Assembly (NCBI GenBank): GCA_028554795.2
Contig: CM068828.1
Location: 6,527,720 to 6,591,719, forward strand
Direction of reading: 5' to 3'
DNA from: Sinohyriopsis cumingii
Taxonomy: Eukaryota > Mollusca > Bivalvia > Unionida > Unionidae
Length of the DNA: 64,000 nt
Part shown: positions 12,343 to 25,118 of the stretch, in pieces
Layout: the number at the start of each line of letters is the position of its first letter
Position numbering within the stretch: position 1 is the stretch's first letter
Position numbers and translations under genes: made by a program
The notes under the pieces: model-generated
Seen by the model: only the letters and a program-made list of their open reading frames with translations
What the model was told of the DNA's origin: nothing
Databases searched by the model: none

Positions 12343-13715
12343 AATGGCTAACTAAGGTCTAGTTATGTGAATAGGAGTCTCTAAATATGAGTACAGACAC
12401 CGCAATGGCAGATGGCTGTCACAGTGGCAAAGTATGAACATTTAATTAGAAAAGAATTTTGGTCAAGCATTCAAATTCCAGTTGAATAAAACATACATTA
12501 TTAAATTTAAAGCTAGAAAATTCATAAAGTAAATTAAATTTTTTAAATAATTTTAACTATTTTTATTACATTATTTTCCACTGAATTTAACTGCCTTATA
12601 ATTATTATGTAGTAATTCTTGATAAAGCCGCTACTATCTCCACCACAATGCTCAAGCACACAAGCACTAAAATTAATTTTACATTTTGGGATCATGTTAC
12701 TATGTCAGAATGTGTTACAGTAAATCTAATAAGTTTTGGCATTACGCATAAAAATTAAAAACTTACAATAAATTTGCCATAATATCGTGTATTACACCAT
12801 GGAATTTTGGCATCAAGATGAACAAATGTGAGCTCTATATTATCAGAAGTTGACAGCATTATGACCAGCACTGGGTTGATGTAAATCACTATGCTATACT
12901 GAAAGGCATGTTCTATCTCACCCTTATTATTTATTAAATTGTTTAAATCCTGAAATCTGGTCTTTTCCGATAAAACACATCAGGTGTTACAGTATTTAAT
13001 TTCATGGATATGCTGCAAAAAATACATTCAATAAGGAGTACAGAAGAACAAAAATATCAGGACAACAAACGACAGTCACTTCAATGGTACTGCCATCTGT
13101 ATCAGCACAAATTAAACACCTGTCAAGACCAATCACGTATACTCAACATCAATGGGAGCCAATGGAGCAAACAACACTAAGCTACTAATTGGTCATTAAT
13201 GTATGACCTCATCCTTAAAACACAATCCATAAAGCTGTACCATCAATTACTTTCTGACGACCATGGCGTTCACACAGTGGCTGAAAACTAATAATGGCAA
13301 AAATCTAATCTGATCCCTAACAGTTTGGATAACGTCATCATTCCACATTTAAACCAAACAATCAACAAGCTGCCAATGTTCAATGCAATTAGCAAGCACT
13401 GTGTCAACGTTTGATGTTTTCGAAGCCTGTCAAAGTTCAAAGATGCTAACAATACTAAAAAAACAATGAAATTACTCCTTTCCTCGAGCCTGCCTCATGA
13501 ATGAATTTTAATTTCGTAGTCCAGGGCAAGAAATGGCAGCTGTACATGTAGCCTTTTGTTTAAGTAATCCAGGTGTCATAATTTTTCTTTCTGTAAGTGA
13601 TCACACATCTTCACCAGTCAGATATGGGAGAAGTTATGAGATAGAGAATGTCAAAATTCTATGACTTAAATTAGTTCAGACATTTTTATACTTGTTACCA
13701 GTATTTTCAAGACTG
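12343..13715. other. Non-coding AT-rich sequence
   Basis: No exon or repeat family recognised. Confidence 0.5.
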
Positions 13716-14022
13716 TTCAGCTTTATTATTACATTGTCATGCCAGAGTAAAGACATCAGCTTTATTATTACATTGTCATGCCAGAGTAAAGACATCAGTT
13801 TTATTATTACATTGTCATACCAAAGTAAAGACATCAGCTTTATTATTACACTGTCATGCCAGAGTAAAGACAGCTTTATTATTACATTGTCATGCTAGAG
13901 TTAAAAGACATCAGCTTTATTATTACATTGTCATGCCAGAGTAAAGACAGCTTTATTATTACATCGTCATGCCAGAGTTAAAAGACATTAGCTTTATTAT
14001 TACATTGTCATGCCAGAGTAAC
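13716..14022 (+). repeat. 35-42 bp minisatellite, 8 copies
   Basis: The unit contains AGCTTTATTATTACATTGTC, ATGCCAGAGT and AAAGACATC. Some copies lack ATC and others have TTAAAAGACAT, giving 35-, 39- and 41-bp variants that alternate in the right half. Confidence 0.95.
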
Positions 14023-14686
14023 AACATTAGCAGATATTTATATCAGTGTGTACAAACTTTCCTGAATAAAACTTACAGTAAATTGCATCTGAAATAAGAA
14101 TTCTGTCCCAATTTTCCAACTATCATAGTAAATAATTCATTTTGGTAAAACCTCCATTCCAGGGAGCTACACACAAGCACCCAAACAAGATTGCTGATTG
14201 TCCAAAATAACTGGAACATGTCTAGATCATTAACTAGATTTCAATCAATCAGCTGTTGTCTTGACATTATTTGCTTTATAAACAGATTACAACCTGTGTA
14301 TTGTGCAAAAGTTCATGGGAACTGGAACACATAAAATACTCATTTTAAATGTATGTTAACACTATATGTTATGAAAACTAATACATACATCTAGAAATAA
14401 TTGCATGGATTCTTCCCTATGGCATGACAGTGTATCAATAAAGCTTCAGTCTTGACAATACCGGTTACCTGGGACAACTGTAATGTAGCCAGACCAAATG
14501 GAAAGTCACAATAATTTTGACATTTTTTTGTCTCTTAACTTCTCACAGATCCGAAACTTTAGCTAGATCGGATTCATAAAGATGCATGATAGATTGTTGA
14601 ACGGAAAACTTAGCCAAGTCTGCAAGCTGGCAAAATCTAAAATTCTTCATAAGCCTGCATACAAGCTTGCAGTACAATTTAGTACA

Positions 14687-15276
14687 TTAACCCCTGGAGG
14701 CTTTTGTCATTTTCGCCTGAAAATCAAGTAGGAAACACATTTTGAAAGCTATTTCTGAACAGATCCGAAAACACCAGATCCCAGGTGATCTTTCAATAAC
14801 ATACTGCCTAGTTGTGTTAGAAACATCGTTTTTCATTGGCTATTTGGCTTGCACATGAGCAGAAGGGTAAAAGTTGGAATTTTTTAAAAATTATTTTGCT
14901 AAACAGAGCCATTATTTTTGTATCGAGACCACTCTTTACTCTAAATGCCCATTTTGTCCTACTTTTTGCAAAGGTAAGTTCATACCGGTTTGCCTTAGAT
15001 CTGAGACCAAAAAGTCTAAAATCTGGACACAAAATCGGATTCCGACCATGGGTGAATTTTGGGTAGAAAAAAATCGGGTCCAAAAGATGAGTTTTTTTTA
15101 ATCTGTATTTTGTAGTGCAACTAGATATTCCAGATTATTTTGCATCATTGTAGAGCTACATCTGTCTACCTTTCTATAATACCACCCATTTTAGAGTATC
15201 ATGCATGACCATGACGCTACAGAGCTCAGCAGTAGGCTACTACCTCCTGCCATGTTAACTCGTCACTAGGGGTTAA
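14687..15276 (+). mobile_element. TTAA-bordered repeat family, copy 1
   Basis: Ends TTAACCCCTGGAGG and (C)ACTAGGGGTTAA form a short inverted repeat including TTAA, as in piggyBac-type MITEs. The body is shared with three other copies: GAAAACACATTTTGAAAG-like, ACTGCCTAGTTGTGTTAGAA, GCATGAGCAGAAGGGTAAAA, TAGATCTGAGACCAAAAAGT, and near the right end GAGCTACATCTGTCTACC. No coding evidence; short open frames on both strands are incidental. Confidence 0.75.
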
Positions 15277-15282
15277 TGTGTT

Positions 15283-15412
15283 AACAAGGATTTTTAATTT
15301 TTTTACAAATTGTCAAGGAATGGCTAAATTTGTAATTTATGTGCATTGTCGATGCACAAGTCATTAAATATGCAAGGAATGTTCAAATTTGCTGACGTCA
15401 TCAAAATGCAGT
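15283..15412 (+). repeat. About 130-bp interspersed repeat, copy 1
   Basis: Shares AATTGTCAAGGAA.TG, AATTTGTAATTTATGTGCA, GATGCACAA and AAATATGCAAGGAAT with 54.78-54.90 kb. Fills the gap between two TTAA-bordered repeats. Class unknown. Confidence 0.65.
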
Positions 15413-15941
15413 TTAACACATTAACCCCTGGAGGGTTTTGTCATCTTTACCTGAAAATCGAGTAGGAAACACATTTTGAAAGCTATTTCTGAATAGATCT
15501 GAAAACACCAAATCGCAGGTGATCTTTCAATAACATACTGCCTAGTTGAGTTAGAAACATCATTTTTCATTAGCTTTTTTGCTCGTGCATGAGCAGAAGG
15601 GTAAAAGTTGAAGTTCTTTTTCTTTTTTTGCTAGATGGAGCCATTATTATTGTATCGAGACCACTCTTTATTCCAAAGGTCTGCCTTAGATCTGAGACCA
15701 AAAAGTCTAAAATCCGGACACAAAATTGGATTATGACCATGGGCGAATTTTGGGTAGAAAAAAAATTGGGTCCAAAAAATGAATTTATCTGTATTTTGTG
15801 GTGCAACTAGGTATTCCAGACTTTTTGGTATCATTGTAGAGCTACATCTGTCTACCTTTCTATAATACCACCCACTTTAGTGTATCATGCATGACCATGA
15901 CGCTACAGAGCTCGGCAGTAGGCTACAGGTTAATGTGTTAA
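15413..15941 (+). mobile_element. TTAA-bordered repeat family, copy 2
   Basis: The left end TTAACACATTAACC and right end GGTTAATGTGTTAA are exact inverted repeats of 14 bp. The body matches copy 1, about 140 bp away in the same orientation, with a deletion of about 60 bp in the middle. The close spacing suggests a local duplication or nested insertion. Confidence 0.8.
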
Positions 15942-16643
15942 TCAGTGATGAAAGTTGAAAGTTGGCAGCTAGTTATAGCTCCTGCATGAGATCATACAGT
16001 ACCTGTTGAAATGTTGAATATACATTTTGACTATATATCATGTGCAGTAAGAAACTAGTCAAATTTAAATGTTATTTTGTTTTTAATTCATACTATCTGA
16101 TAATGCACTCTAGTTAAATGTATGTATGCAGATTTTCAATTCTTGCAAAAATGCTCAACAGTTGTACTTAGCTGCAATATAAATAAAATGCATTATTCCA
16201 ACATTTCTCTGTCTGAACTTAAATAAGAAAATTATTAATATACATTGTACATTTCAAATTAAACTGATTTCTTGTCCTTCTTTAATACAAAATGTAATTT
16301 ATTTCTACAAATATCTTTTTTCCAATTTAATGATATATCTTGTTTAAAATATCAGCCAGGTTAGATAAACAATTGAGCTTTTTGCATAATAAAGAAATTC
16401 TATAAGTGATTGTACACTGAATTGGCCATTTTGTCAGTCAGTGACATGGAATATATTCATAAAATAACCATTTGTTGTCTTTAATCTGTTTATGTTCCTA
16501 AAAATACAAATATTTCAATCTACAGGTAAAACAGTTTTAAACTATACAAAAACTTGTCATTACAAATACACATAACAAGTATATTATCAAAGCCATCCCA
16601 TACAATGTTTACTATAGAACTAATTCCATCACTTTCCACAGTA

Positions 16644-18958
16644 TTAGGTCTTAGTAATGATACAGCTCTCATCTTTTAAAAAATTAATAAATAAACCCAG
16701 ACCAACAATGCTTTCAAGAGGTATGGCTACAAAATGATCTGACAATTTCCCAGTATAAATGTGATTTAAACATGCACAAACAAATGTGTTTTCATCTACT
16801 AATGAACATTTTTCATCGTTTGTGAATTTATTTACAATTGCAAAGAATGAAGGAATGCATCTGGAGTCATTCATCAAGTAGCAGCACAGTGGATAAACTT
16901 TAACGTAGAACATAATTTGTCCACACTGGTTTACACCATTGAATGAATAAAGAACAGAGCAAAAATTTCTTGAATGTGTGTTATATTTTACACTGTGATA
17001 AAAAAAAATTCCATTTAGTAAAATCCCGTAAAATATTGAGCAATTGCCAACTGCAAAGTTATTTACAGACTGACTTAATGAAGCAAGATATTTGATGTCA
17101 AGTACTTGTAAATGCTATTTACTGATAATGTATTCACCATCAAATAAAGTCTCTGTAATTATGTGATGATAACATATGGCATTTAATTTCTGAAAGAATA
17201 TTCCTACTTCTGTTTCACTGGCATCTTCTGAACTTGAAAGCGCAGGCAACTTTAACACTGATGAAACAGCATTGGCAATTTGAACAACAGGATTTTGTGT
17301 TCCATGAAAAAGACTCACAAGTCTACCATTTATACTTTCAAAAGAAAAGCAGGAATATACCAAAGCGGTCCAAGCTGTTTAACAGTATCAAGCAAATGTA
17401 GCGATTGATACAAATTTGCAGACATAAGCTGATCTCCATACAAGGTTGAAAAAAATACAACTGATCTGGATCAACATTTTTTCGCAATGCAGTAAATCCT
17501 AAGAAGAAATTGATTCTAAATTTAAAATGACTATACAAGCAGTAAGTAATGCTGAAAATACCGGTCTTTTAACAGTAAAAAAAAAACTGGAGCTGAATAA
17601 AAGAAAAGCCAAACTCTGCACTCTGATGCCTTCCAGTAATTTGATTGTTCTTTAATATTTCTTGGGTGCCTATTATGGACAAAACAAGGTGGTTTGATTT
17701 CTAACAGTCTATGATCTGCAACATTGTTGTTGTTGTTGTTGTTCTAGGGTTTAACACCATTTTTCAGCACAAGATAGGCTATACATGGCGGCCAGTATAA
17801 CTGGTGGAGGAAGAACCCTGGAAAACCCAGGGAAGAACCACCGACCCACGAGAAGCTACTGGCAGGCTTTCCCACGTACCCACGCTAGCCGAGCTTGACT
17901 TGAACACACGCAGACAGAGGTGAGATGGCAGTGATCCGGAACGGTGAGCGCTTTAGACCACTTGGCCACTCGGGGCCCCCTGATCTGCAACATGAACTTG
18001 GTTTGAAATTGAAAAGGATTCAATAGAGAACTCTGGATCACACCAAAGCTGAAGCAGATGACGAACAATACCAAGCAGTTCCACTGATGACATATGGGCA
18101 GCAATTTGTCCACCAAGATGGCACTTTCACTCCAAAAACAGGCTTAGAGGTAGCAAAAGCTTCATCACCATGTTGTATGAATTCTTCACAGCCTCTCTCT
18201 GGTCAATCAATACAATTTGCATCAAAAGGAAACATTCTTGTATGCCCTTTAACAATTTTCCGAACATTTCCTTCTTGTCTGCATTTTGGACATCTGTGTT
18301 TGCCATTAAACTGGGTCATATTCATTACCATACATTTGGCAGGAAAGTCACAAGTACCACATAGTAATAAATCTTTAACAACAATCATTGATGCATGATG
18401 TGAACAATGTATTTCAAATCCTGCATCTCTGAATTTTGTTAAACTCTCAATAAAAGGCTTGAGAAAGCAATGCAATGAAGGCTTTGATCTGCCAAACCAT
18501 ATACCTGCAAACATGTTCTCCTACTTGAATCTTTCCTGAATTATTAGTTCATTCACTGAGAAAACGAGTGGCCATGTGCTTATTTTAGATGACTTAAATA
18601 GTGGCACTCCATCGTATACCACATCCGGCTCAAGCTATTGCTGCAATCCAGAAATCCGCCTTGGCATGAAAACTTTTTATAGAGTTCTCCATCATAAATA
18701 TCTTCAATATTATTATGAGCCTTTTTCTTTCTGTTAAAACTATGCTTGAATTTCTTATGAATCTCTGATCTCTGAAGAAAACTGTTGTATTTGAAATAGC
18801 AATGGAATTTCAACAAAGTACGAGGTGCAGTTTTTCTCATTTAGATCTGAGCTACAAACAGAGCACTGCTGTGCATTTACTTCTGTCAGAATCTCACATT
18901 TTGAGCAGAATTTGTGGAATACTAATGATGATTGAAATGCACTAAAGTAAGAGTTCAT
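16644..18958 (-). pseudogene. EnSpm/CACTA-type transposase relic (Tnp2/DUF4218 kind), broken
   Basis: Pieces of one transposase lie collinear on the minus strand. From the N-terminus: a CxxC pair (FCSKCEI, CSVCSS); FLQRSEIHKKFKHSF and EDIYDGELYKKFS; VPLFKSSKISTWPLVFSVNE; AGIWFGRSKPSLHCFLKPF; DFPAKCMVMNMTQFNGKHRC with CPKCRQEG and KGHTRMFPF; then YWKASE (17621-17638) followed by WLFFYSAPV; YSCFSFESINGRLV with LFHGTQN (17292-17309); and a C-terminal tail with VAIPLESI at 16.7 kb. This order matches animal EnSpm/CACTA transposases with the transposase-21 and DUF4218 regions. It is dead: an in-frame TAG at 18521-18523, frameshifts near 18.78, 18.65 and 17.5 kb, and a SINE-A at 17.73-17.98 kb. Terminal inverted repeats beginning CACT were not located, so the element borders are unknown. 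Confidence 0.85.
17725..17980 (-). mobile_element. SINE-A copy 3, inserted in the EnSpm transposase relic
   Basis: tRNA-headed SINE read on the minus strand: a 5' GGGGCCCCGAGTGGCC head with box A, a box B region, a body with TGGCCGCCATGTATAGCC, the 3' motif AAAATGGTGTTAAACCC and a CAA tail. Flanked by a perfect 13-bp target-site duplication, TGATCTGCAACAT (17712-17724 and 17981-17993). Both duplicates belong to the transposase reading frame, so the SINE arrived after the EnSpm copy. Confidence 0.93.
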
Positions 18959-19899
18959 GTGGGTGTATGCCAGTTCTTTTTCCTACTGGAAGGAGGTTTC
19001 TTGACTATGTTTATCATTGTAGTTGTTGTAACTTCACTGCAATTTCTGAACATTGTAATGGGCCATTTGTGTGGTTATTACCATCTGTGCTTTTAGTTGT
19101 TGTTAAAAATACTGTGGTTGTGTCCTTTACTTGCTTTTTATATTTGTAGGGTTGGCAAGGGAAATATCCGGTGGAGCTTTCATTTCTCCCCCAAAGATTA
19201 GTTCGTAGGGGAGAACCCGTTTGAATTAGTGCATGGTGTCTTGCCATAAGGTCCTGCATATGAATTATATTGAAATGCTACTGAATTTTCATCTGGAGTC
19301 AGTACAGCCAAAACATAATAAATTTCCCCTAAAGCAAATAGAAGCAGAAATTTTTGATAAATAATTCCACAAAATAATATTTCCATTTCAAATTCTCTAC
19401 CAAATCTTGTAGTGCATAATCTGATTTAACTGTAGTTGGGGAACTCAGACTGAAGAGAGGTTTTACGTTTTTACATTTAATTAGACCATAAACTTTCTAG
19501 TTCTACATGCAGATTCCCTGCACCGATGATGATGATGAAAAAATATTTAAGTCGCCTATGCACCGAGTACTTTCGCGACTTGTTAATTCTCAAATGTCGA
19601 GATTCTTAATTAGTCAGTACTGTAGGAATGGTGCCAATACAGTTCCGTGTTTATGTGCGAATGTCACACTTCTTAATTAGTCTGTATGGACGAGGCAAGG
19701 TAGAAAGGTACCCAGGAATGGTGCTCAAACCCAAACAAACAATTTCCAATCAGCAAACTAATAAGAGCGTTTTGTTGAGTTAAATTAGTATTTCCAATCA
19801 TAGTTAATACCAAATATTCCCATCTAAAAGAACACGAGTTATTAGTTAAATATTCAGCTCTCAATTAGATTTATTAATCTATCATGTTTGCACATTGCA
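18959..19899. other. Flank of the EnSpm relic, unassigned
   Basis: Should contain the 5' end and terminal inverted repeat of the EnSpm copy if preserved. I could not identify it. Short minus-strand frames at 19.0-19.4 and 19.67-19.86 kb are unrecognised. Confidence 0.4.
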
Positions 19900-20228
19900 A
19901 GTTAGAAATCAACCAGAAAAGTCAACTACCAATCAATCTGAGTTTATACAACGAACACTACCAAGTTGGAAAACCAGCCAAAGAATTCAACCTCCAATCA
20001 GATACAACCTTTCATAACCAGCATGCGTGAGTTAGCCCAAGTAGAAAAACTAGCCAAAGGATTCAACTCCCAATCAAATTTGAGTTTACATACCTGAAAC
20101 CACCAAGTTAGAAAACCAACCAAAGGATTCAACTACCAAACAAATTTGAGTTTACATATCTGCCACCACAAAGTAAGAAAATGAACCGAAGATTTCAACT
20201 GCCAATCAGATTTAGTTTTACATAGTTA
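19900..20228 (+). repeat. About 66-bp diverged tandem repeat, 5 copies
   Basis: The unit contains AAGTTAGAAAACCAACCAAA, GGATTCAACTACCAATCA and TTTGAGTTTACATA. Copies begin near 19902, 19966, 20038, 20104 and 20169. Confidence 0.8.
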
Positions 20229-21439
20229 GTTCAAACAACTAATACACTGGGCACATTACACTAATAGCCCCCAAACACCAGGACATATTTACATTTCAAA
20301 TCAAGTCCAGTTATACTAGTGGACAATAAATAAACCCAATAATGTGTAAGCCACTTGTGCAATTGTTCAAATCAAACGAGTCATAAATTTTCCTATTTCC
20401 TAACTGATCTAATAATTCTAGTACCTAGTGTACCTGTACAATGCCTTATGAATTTCTGTGTATGAAAATGTCTAAGCGTCAAAATAAAAATTTTGGTCAC
20501 TATTAGGTATTTGGTGTTTAATTTTGAAGCGGTGGATGAAAGGATCAAGTTAGTGGAGTGGTTTTATTAAATCGGGATTGCTAACCAAAATGTAATCCCT
20601 AAAAATTAAAAAAGTAATTTGAGCCCTTAGAGGGGCTGTTTTGTTTATGGCTGGAAGGTGCCCCAGCGGTCTTCTGCAGTCTTGCACTTCAATGATTCCT
20701 GCATTATGTTATGTTGTTGCGCAGTTACGACTTTAGGCCTGGCCCCATTTTGTTCAACTACATTCAAGGGTGGTGTAGTTTATTTCATTGGCTCTGTCGA
20801 TTGCTGGTTGCTGTTTATATGTTGTTGAGGCATAACTCCCTGTTCTGTGGCTGGCCCAAGCTTATAAAGGATCCTAGCCAACTTCAGAGAAAGCATCCCT
20901 GAAAATCTTCCAGGACTTCAATGTTGTACTGCTAAACTTGTGGTCTGACTGTGTTAACTAACAATATTATACATATAAAAATGTACAAAACCTAAATGCT
21001 ATAACCGAAAATACAGCCGTCTATTCACTCTGCATATGCACTCCTTTGCTACCTTTAATGTGTAAATGTGTATTAGAATTTCCAAGTGGGAATTTACTTG
21101 AAAAATATATCCTTAAAAGTAAATTTATTCCAAATTAAACTTAACTAGTTAACTCTATTTTAAGCACTTTACATCTACTAAGACAGCTACCAATTTTACA
21201 ACAAACAGTCACCAAACTAAATGACTGGCTATAAAGGAAAATATACTATAATTGATTTATTGTAAGTCTACAAACACACTATATGACCAACAAAGCGGTT
21301 TGTTTGTTTCAGTTGCCTATCAGTCTATAATATAACCCCACCTGGGACTGAGTACAGATTACACCATATTTTACAGGAATCAAAGCCACTAATAACACCT
21401 CTTTAAAGAATTAAAATAAGCACTATGCTGACTTTGTGA

Positions 21440-22330
21440 TATAAGCAAATATTCCAAGTTTCATCAAAATGAGATCTGAAATGAAATCTTGACTCCTGAG
21501 TGGTAACAAGGTCAGCCAATCATATACAAGATTATCTGTGCAATGTTCATAGATATTGTTCATTACTGAACTTGTGTGTAAAATCTTGTTAAATGGGTTT
21601 TTTTTCTTTCTTCAAGTTTTAATCAAAATCAGACAAGAAATTTGGCTTCCAGAGTAGTAACAAACTCAGCCAATCAGATACAAGATCGCCTCATTAGTAT
21701 ATGTGGGTATTACTCTTTAATGAACTCTTCTACGACCTTGATGAGATATGAAAATATTATAAGTTTGACATAAAAAACTGAATCAGAAATAATGCAGGCT
21801 GGATGGTACAAATAGAACTCACTCATTATCACATTAACCCAGTCATTTGATGATATAAACCTATATTGCAAGTTTTATCACAAACGGTTCAGAAATATGG
21901 CCTGAAGCAGGGTAGCAAGCTCAGCCAATCAGATGCAAGATCTCTCTCATTATCAAAGTAGTCTGAGATCTAAATCAAATAAGCACTATGTTGAACCAAA
22001 ATTAAGTCAGAAATACAACTTCCAGAGTGGCAACAACCTCAGCCAATCAGATGCAAAATCGCCTAATTAATATGCATGGATTTCAGTCATTATCAAACTA
22101 GGATTCTAATAATAAATACATATTTTCCAAGTTAAATCAAACCTGGATCAGAAACACGGCATCCAGAGTGGTAACAAGGTTAGACAACCATGTACAAGAT
22201 CGTCTCATTAATACGCATGAATCCTGCTCATTAACTGAAACAGATTTTGAAATTGGATCAGACTCCAGAGTTGCAATGAGCAATTGCTGATGGATGGTTG
22301 CATCACACACAACATACAAAGTACCACAGA
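21440..22330 (+). repeat. Degenerate tandem repeat, units about 135-245 bp
   Basis: A core recurs about five times: CCAAGTTTCATCAAAAT, CAGAAAT, TTCCAGAGTGGTAACAA, CTCAGCCAATCAGAT, ACAAGATCGCCTCATTA and ATATGCATGGAT. Core starts lie near 21457, 21615, 21860, 22000 and 22133. The CAGCCAATCAGAT core is the best conserved part, and the spacing is uneven. Confidence 0.75.
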
Positions 22331-22504
22331 TGCAGGAACATGCTACAATAAGTTCATTTTCCCTTAGGTCGACTAGGAAGTACATGTAATTACTTTATAT
22401 TTTGCCTTAACAAAAACTTTTTTGTCAGTTCCTACCATAAATTACCCACACTCAACTGATTCCTCAATGTCTGTCTTGACAAACATGTCACTGGTTCTTT
22501 CTAA

Positions 22505-22660
22505 TTACCATGTATACTTTATGTCAAATCAACTGCACAGACCCAGATCTGCATAGCATAAAGCATCGGAAAATCTGGGTCTGTGCAGTTTGTTAGGAAT
22601 AATCAGAAGAACAAACAACTCTGACCATGACAGATGGCATGTCAGCATAACACTGTCTAT
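22505..22660 (-). mobile_element. Fold-back MITE, copy 2 (partial)
   Basis: A 60-bp hairpin: AACTGCACAGACCCAGAT (22531-22548) pairs with ATCTGGGTCTGTGCAGTT (22573-22590). It is followed by TGTTAGGAATAATCAGAAGA, the reverse of the TACTCCTAACA spacer in the other copies. The left end TACCATGTATACTTTATG resembles the family terminus. Confidence 0.7.
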
Positions 22661-23152
22661 AAGGAGCAAATTAAAAAGGAAACTTTAAAAAAACATTGAA
22701 TTTTTTTTGGTAATCTTTAATTATTTTAATCTTTAAATGTTTATAATTTCAACTCAAGCGTAAACATTGTAGGTTTGTCACATTTTTAGGTTTGTCCATA
22801 TTTTTCATATGTTTTTCACTGAATTGGCAGTCCAGGTAAATATAGCCATTGTGATGGTACTGATGCTGGGTCAAGGCCAGCACAGATATAAACTGTAACT
22901 GATATAGAAGCAACAGTTCAAAATAAGCATCACTGATTTATCATCAGCACCTAGTCTCACATTTTCCAAACATGCCCTTACCCTGACACTGATGAGATAC
23001 TCAATGCAAAGCCATCTGCTAATTCTTGTATCTCCCATCTAAATAAACAACCCAGTCTGTGTATTTACATCATTTTTCTTCTCATCTCTGTACAAAACAT
23101 GATAAGCTGAACCTTTCTTTTAGCTACACATTCAGTAGACTGCCTTAAAAAA

Positions 23153-23818
23153 GATTCTTATCACAGGGTCCTAGGCCATACCAATGATCTTATCACAGGG
23201 TCCTAGGCCATACCAATAATCTAATCACAGGGTCCTAGGCCATACCAATGATCTTATCACAGGGTCCTAGGCCATACCAATGATCTTATCACAGGGTCCT
23301 CCACACCAATGATCTTATCACAGGGTCCTAGGCCATACCAATGATTTTATCACAGGGTCCTAGGCCATACCACTGATCTTATCATGGGTCCTAGGCCATA
23401 CCACTGATCTAATCACAGGGTCCTCCACACCAATTATCTTATCACAGGGTCCTAGGCCATACCAATGATCTAATCACAGGGTCCTAGGCCATACCAATGA
23501 TCTAATCACAGGGTCCTTGGCCATACCAATGATTTTATCACAGGGTCCTAGGCCATACCAATGATCTTATCACAGGGTCCTAGGCCATACCAATGATCTT
23601 ATCACGGGGTCCTCCACACCAATGATCTTATCACAGGGTCCTAGGCCATAGCAATGATCATATCACAGGGTCCCAGGCCATACCAATTATCTTATCACAG
23701 GGTCCTAGGCCATACCAATGATCGTATCACAGGGTCCTAGGCCATACCAATGATTTTAGCACAGGGTCCAATGCCATACCAATGATCTTATCACAGGGTC
23801 CCAGGCCATACCAATGAT
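23153..23818 (+). repeat. 32-bp minisatellite, about 21 copies
   Basis: The unit contains TGATCTTATCACAGGGTCCT and AGGCCATACCAA. A shortened unit (TCCTCCACACCAA) recurs at about 23300, 23430 and 23615, evidence of spreading by unequal exchange. A CT-rich run follows at 23889. Confidence 0.96.
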
Positions 23819-25118
23819 TTGAGTAGGGCTTACAGTTCAGACATTTCAAAATTTGAGATTTCAATTAAACAAGCCTACATTTACAGCATATCTCTCTCTC
23901 CCTCTCTCTTTGTTTGCTTTAGTATCTGTAACTGCTTTTAGTTTTTGAGAAAAAAAATGGTAACTGTACAACAGAGTGACACAAGTAATGAATTCATGTA
24001 GTCTGATAAGGACATGAAATATGTACCACAATGGCAACAGATGGACAAGATTTCTTTGCAAGATTGGAGGGGTGGTGTTAGCAGGGAGAAATCCAATTAA
24101 ATACAATGGACTTCCTTTATAACAAAAATTGGATTCAAGAAATTTTCAAAGAAATGCAATATTTTAAGTCTGACTCATCCATTATTAGCTTTATTAATTA
24201 ATCACTGAAAAAACTCCACTGGTGACTTTCATGTAGCTGCAACCAATGACAACCGCACACCCCTTTCACTGGCAGATCCAGAAATATAATTTAGGTGTTG
24301 GGGTGAGGACATGAACAAGTTGATAACGGGGTTTGTGGGATGAAACCCATGGTAGTGACCCAGACGATTAAGTACCCAGAAGGTTCTGCATTTTAAGCAT
24401 TTTCAGGGCATAACTTTAACCCTTTTACTGGAATGAAAACATACTCAAAGAAACATTCCACTTTTTCCATGCCTATTTCTGGCGACGGCATATGCCAGCT
24501 CATCAATCCAACCCCACCCACTCACACGAATCCACCTCTGCCCTTAACATGGATGCTCCATGCAGCCTTATCACATGAAACGTACTTTGTCTTCTTTCAT
24601 CCTAACAATGCTACACCTATAAATCTTACCACATCAATTATACTTTGATCATCTTACACTGGGTAATTTTACATTCCAGTACAATCAATTATCTACCACG
24701 TGTTCAACTTACTTGAACGTTTGTAAGCTGAGCTATAAGAAGATTAGAAATCAATAGGATAATCATGAGATTTGATCCATTTTATCTAATTAATAATAGT
24801 GGACACAGAATGCTGTGCAGCAACAGATGTTGTACAAGAAGAAGGAAATGTTCTTAAATAAAATTTGTTTAGACACTGCCATTTTTAGTTGTGACAGTGT
24901 GCTTGCTTTTATTTTTGCAAGAGATTACCCAAAACATGGCGAGAAAGATACTGGCAGTGGGATTAAAAACTGGAATCATGAAACATCTTCATCAGATGAT
25001 AACATGGTAACTTGTTTTCTTTTGTTTTTATGTGGCACAGTTTGCCCATGTGAGCCAGCCATAACAGCTGTGTTTATCCAACATGAATGTACTTGAAAAC
25101 ACAAATTTTACTGGCATG
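23819..25118. other. Non-coding, with one weak exon-like segment
   Basis: At 24922-25004 (plus) an acceptor-like TTTTATTTTTGCAAG and donor ATG|gtaact bound a frame containing YPKHGEKDTGSGIKNW. Unrecognised; probably chance. Confidence 0.3.
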
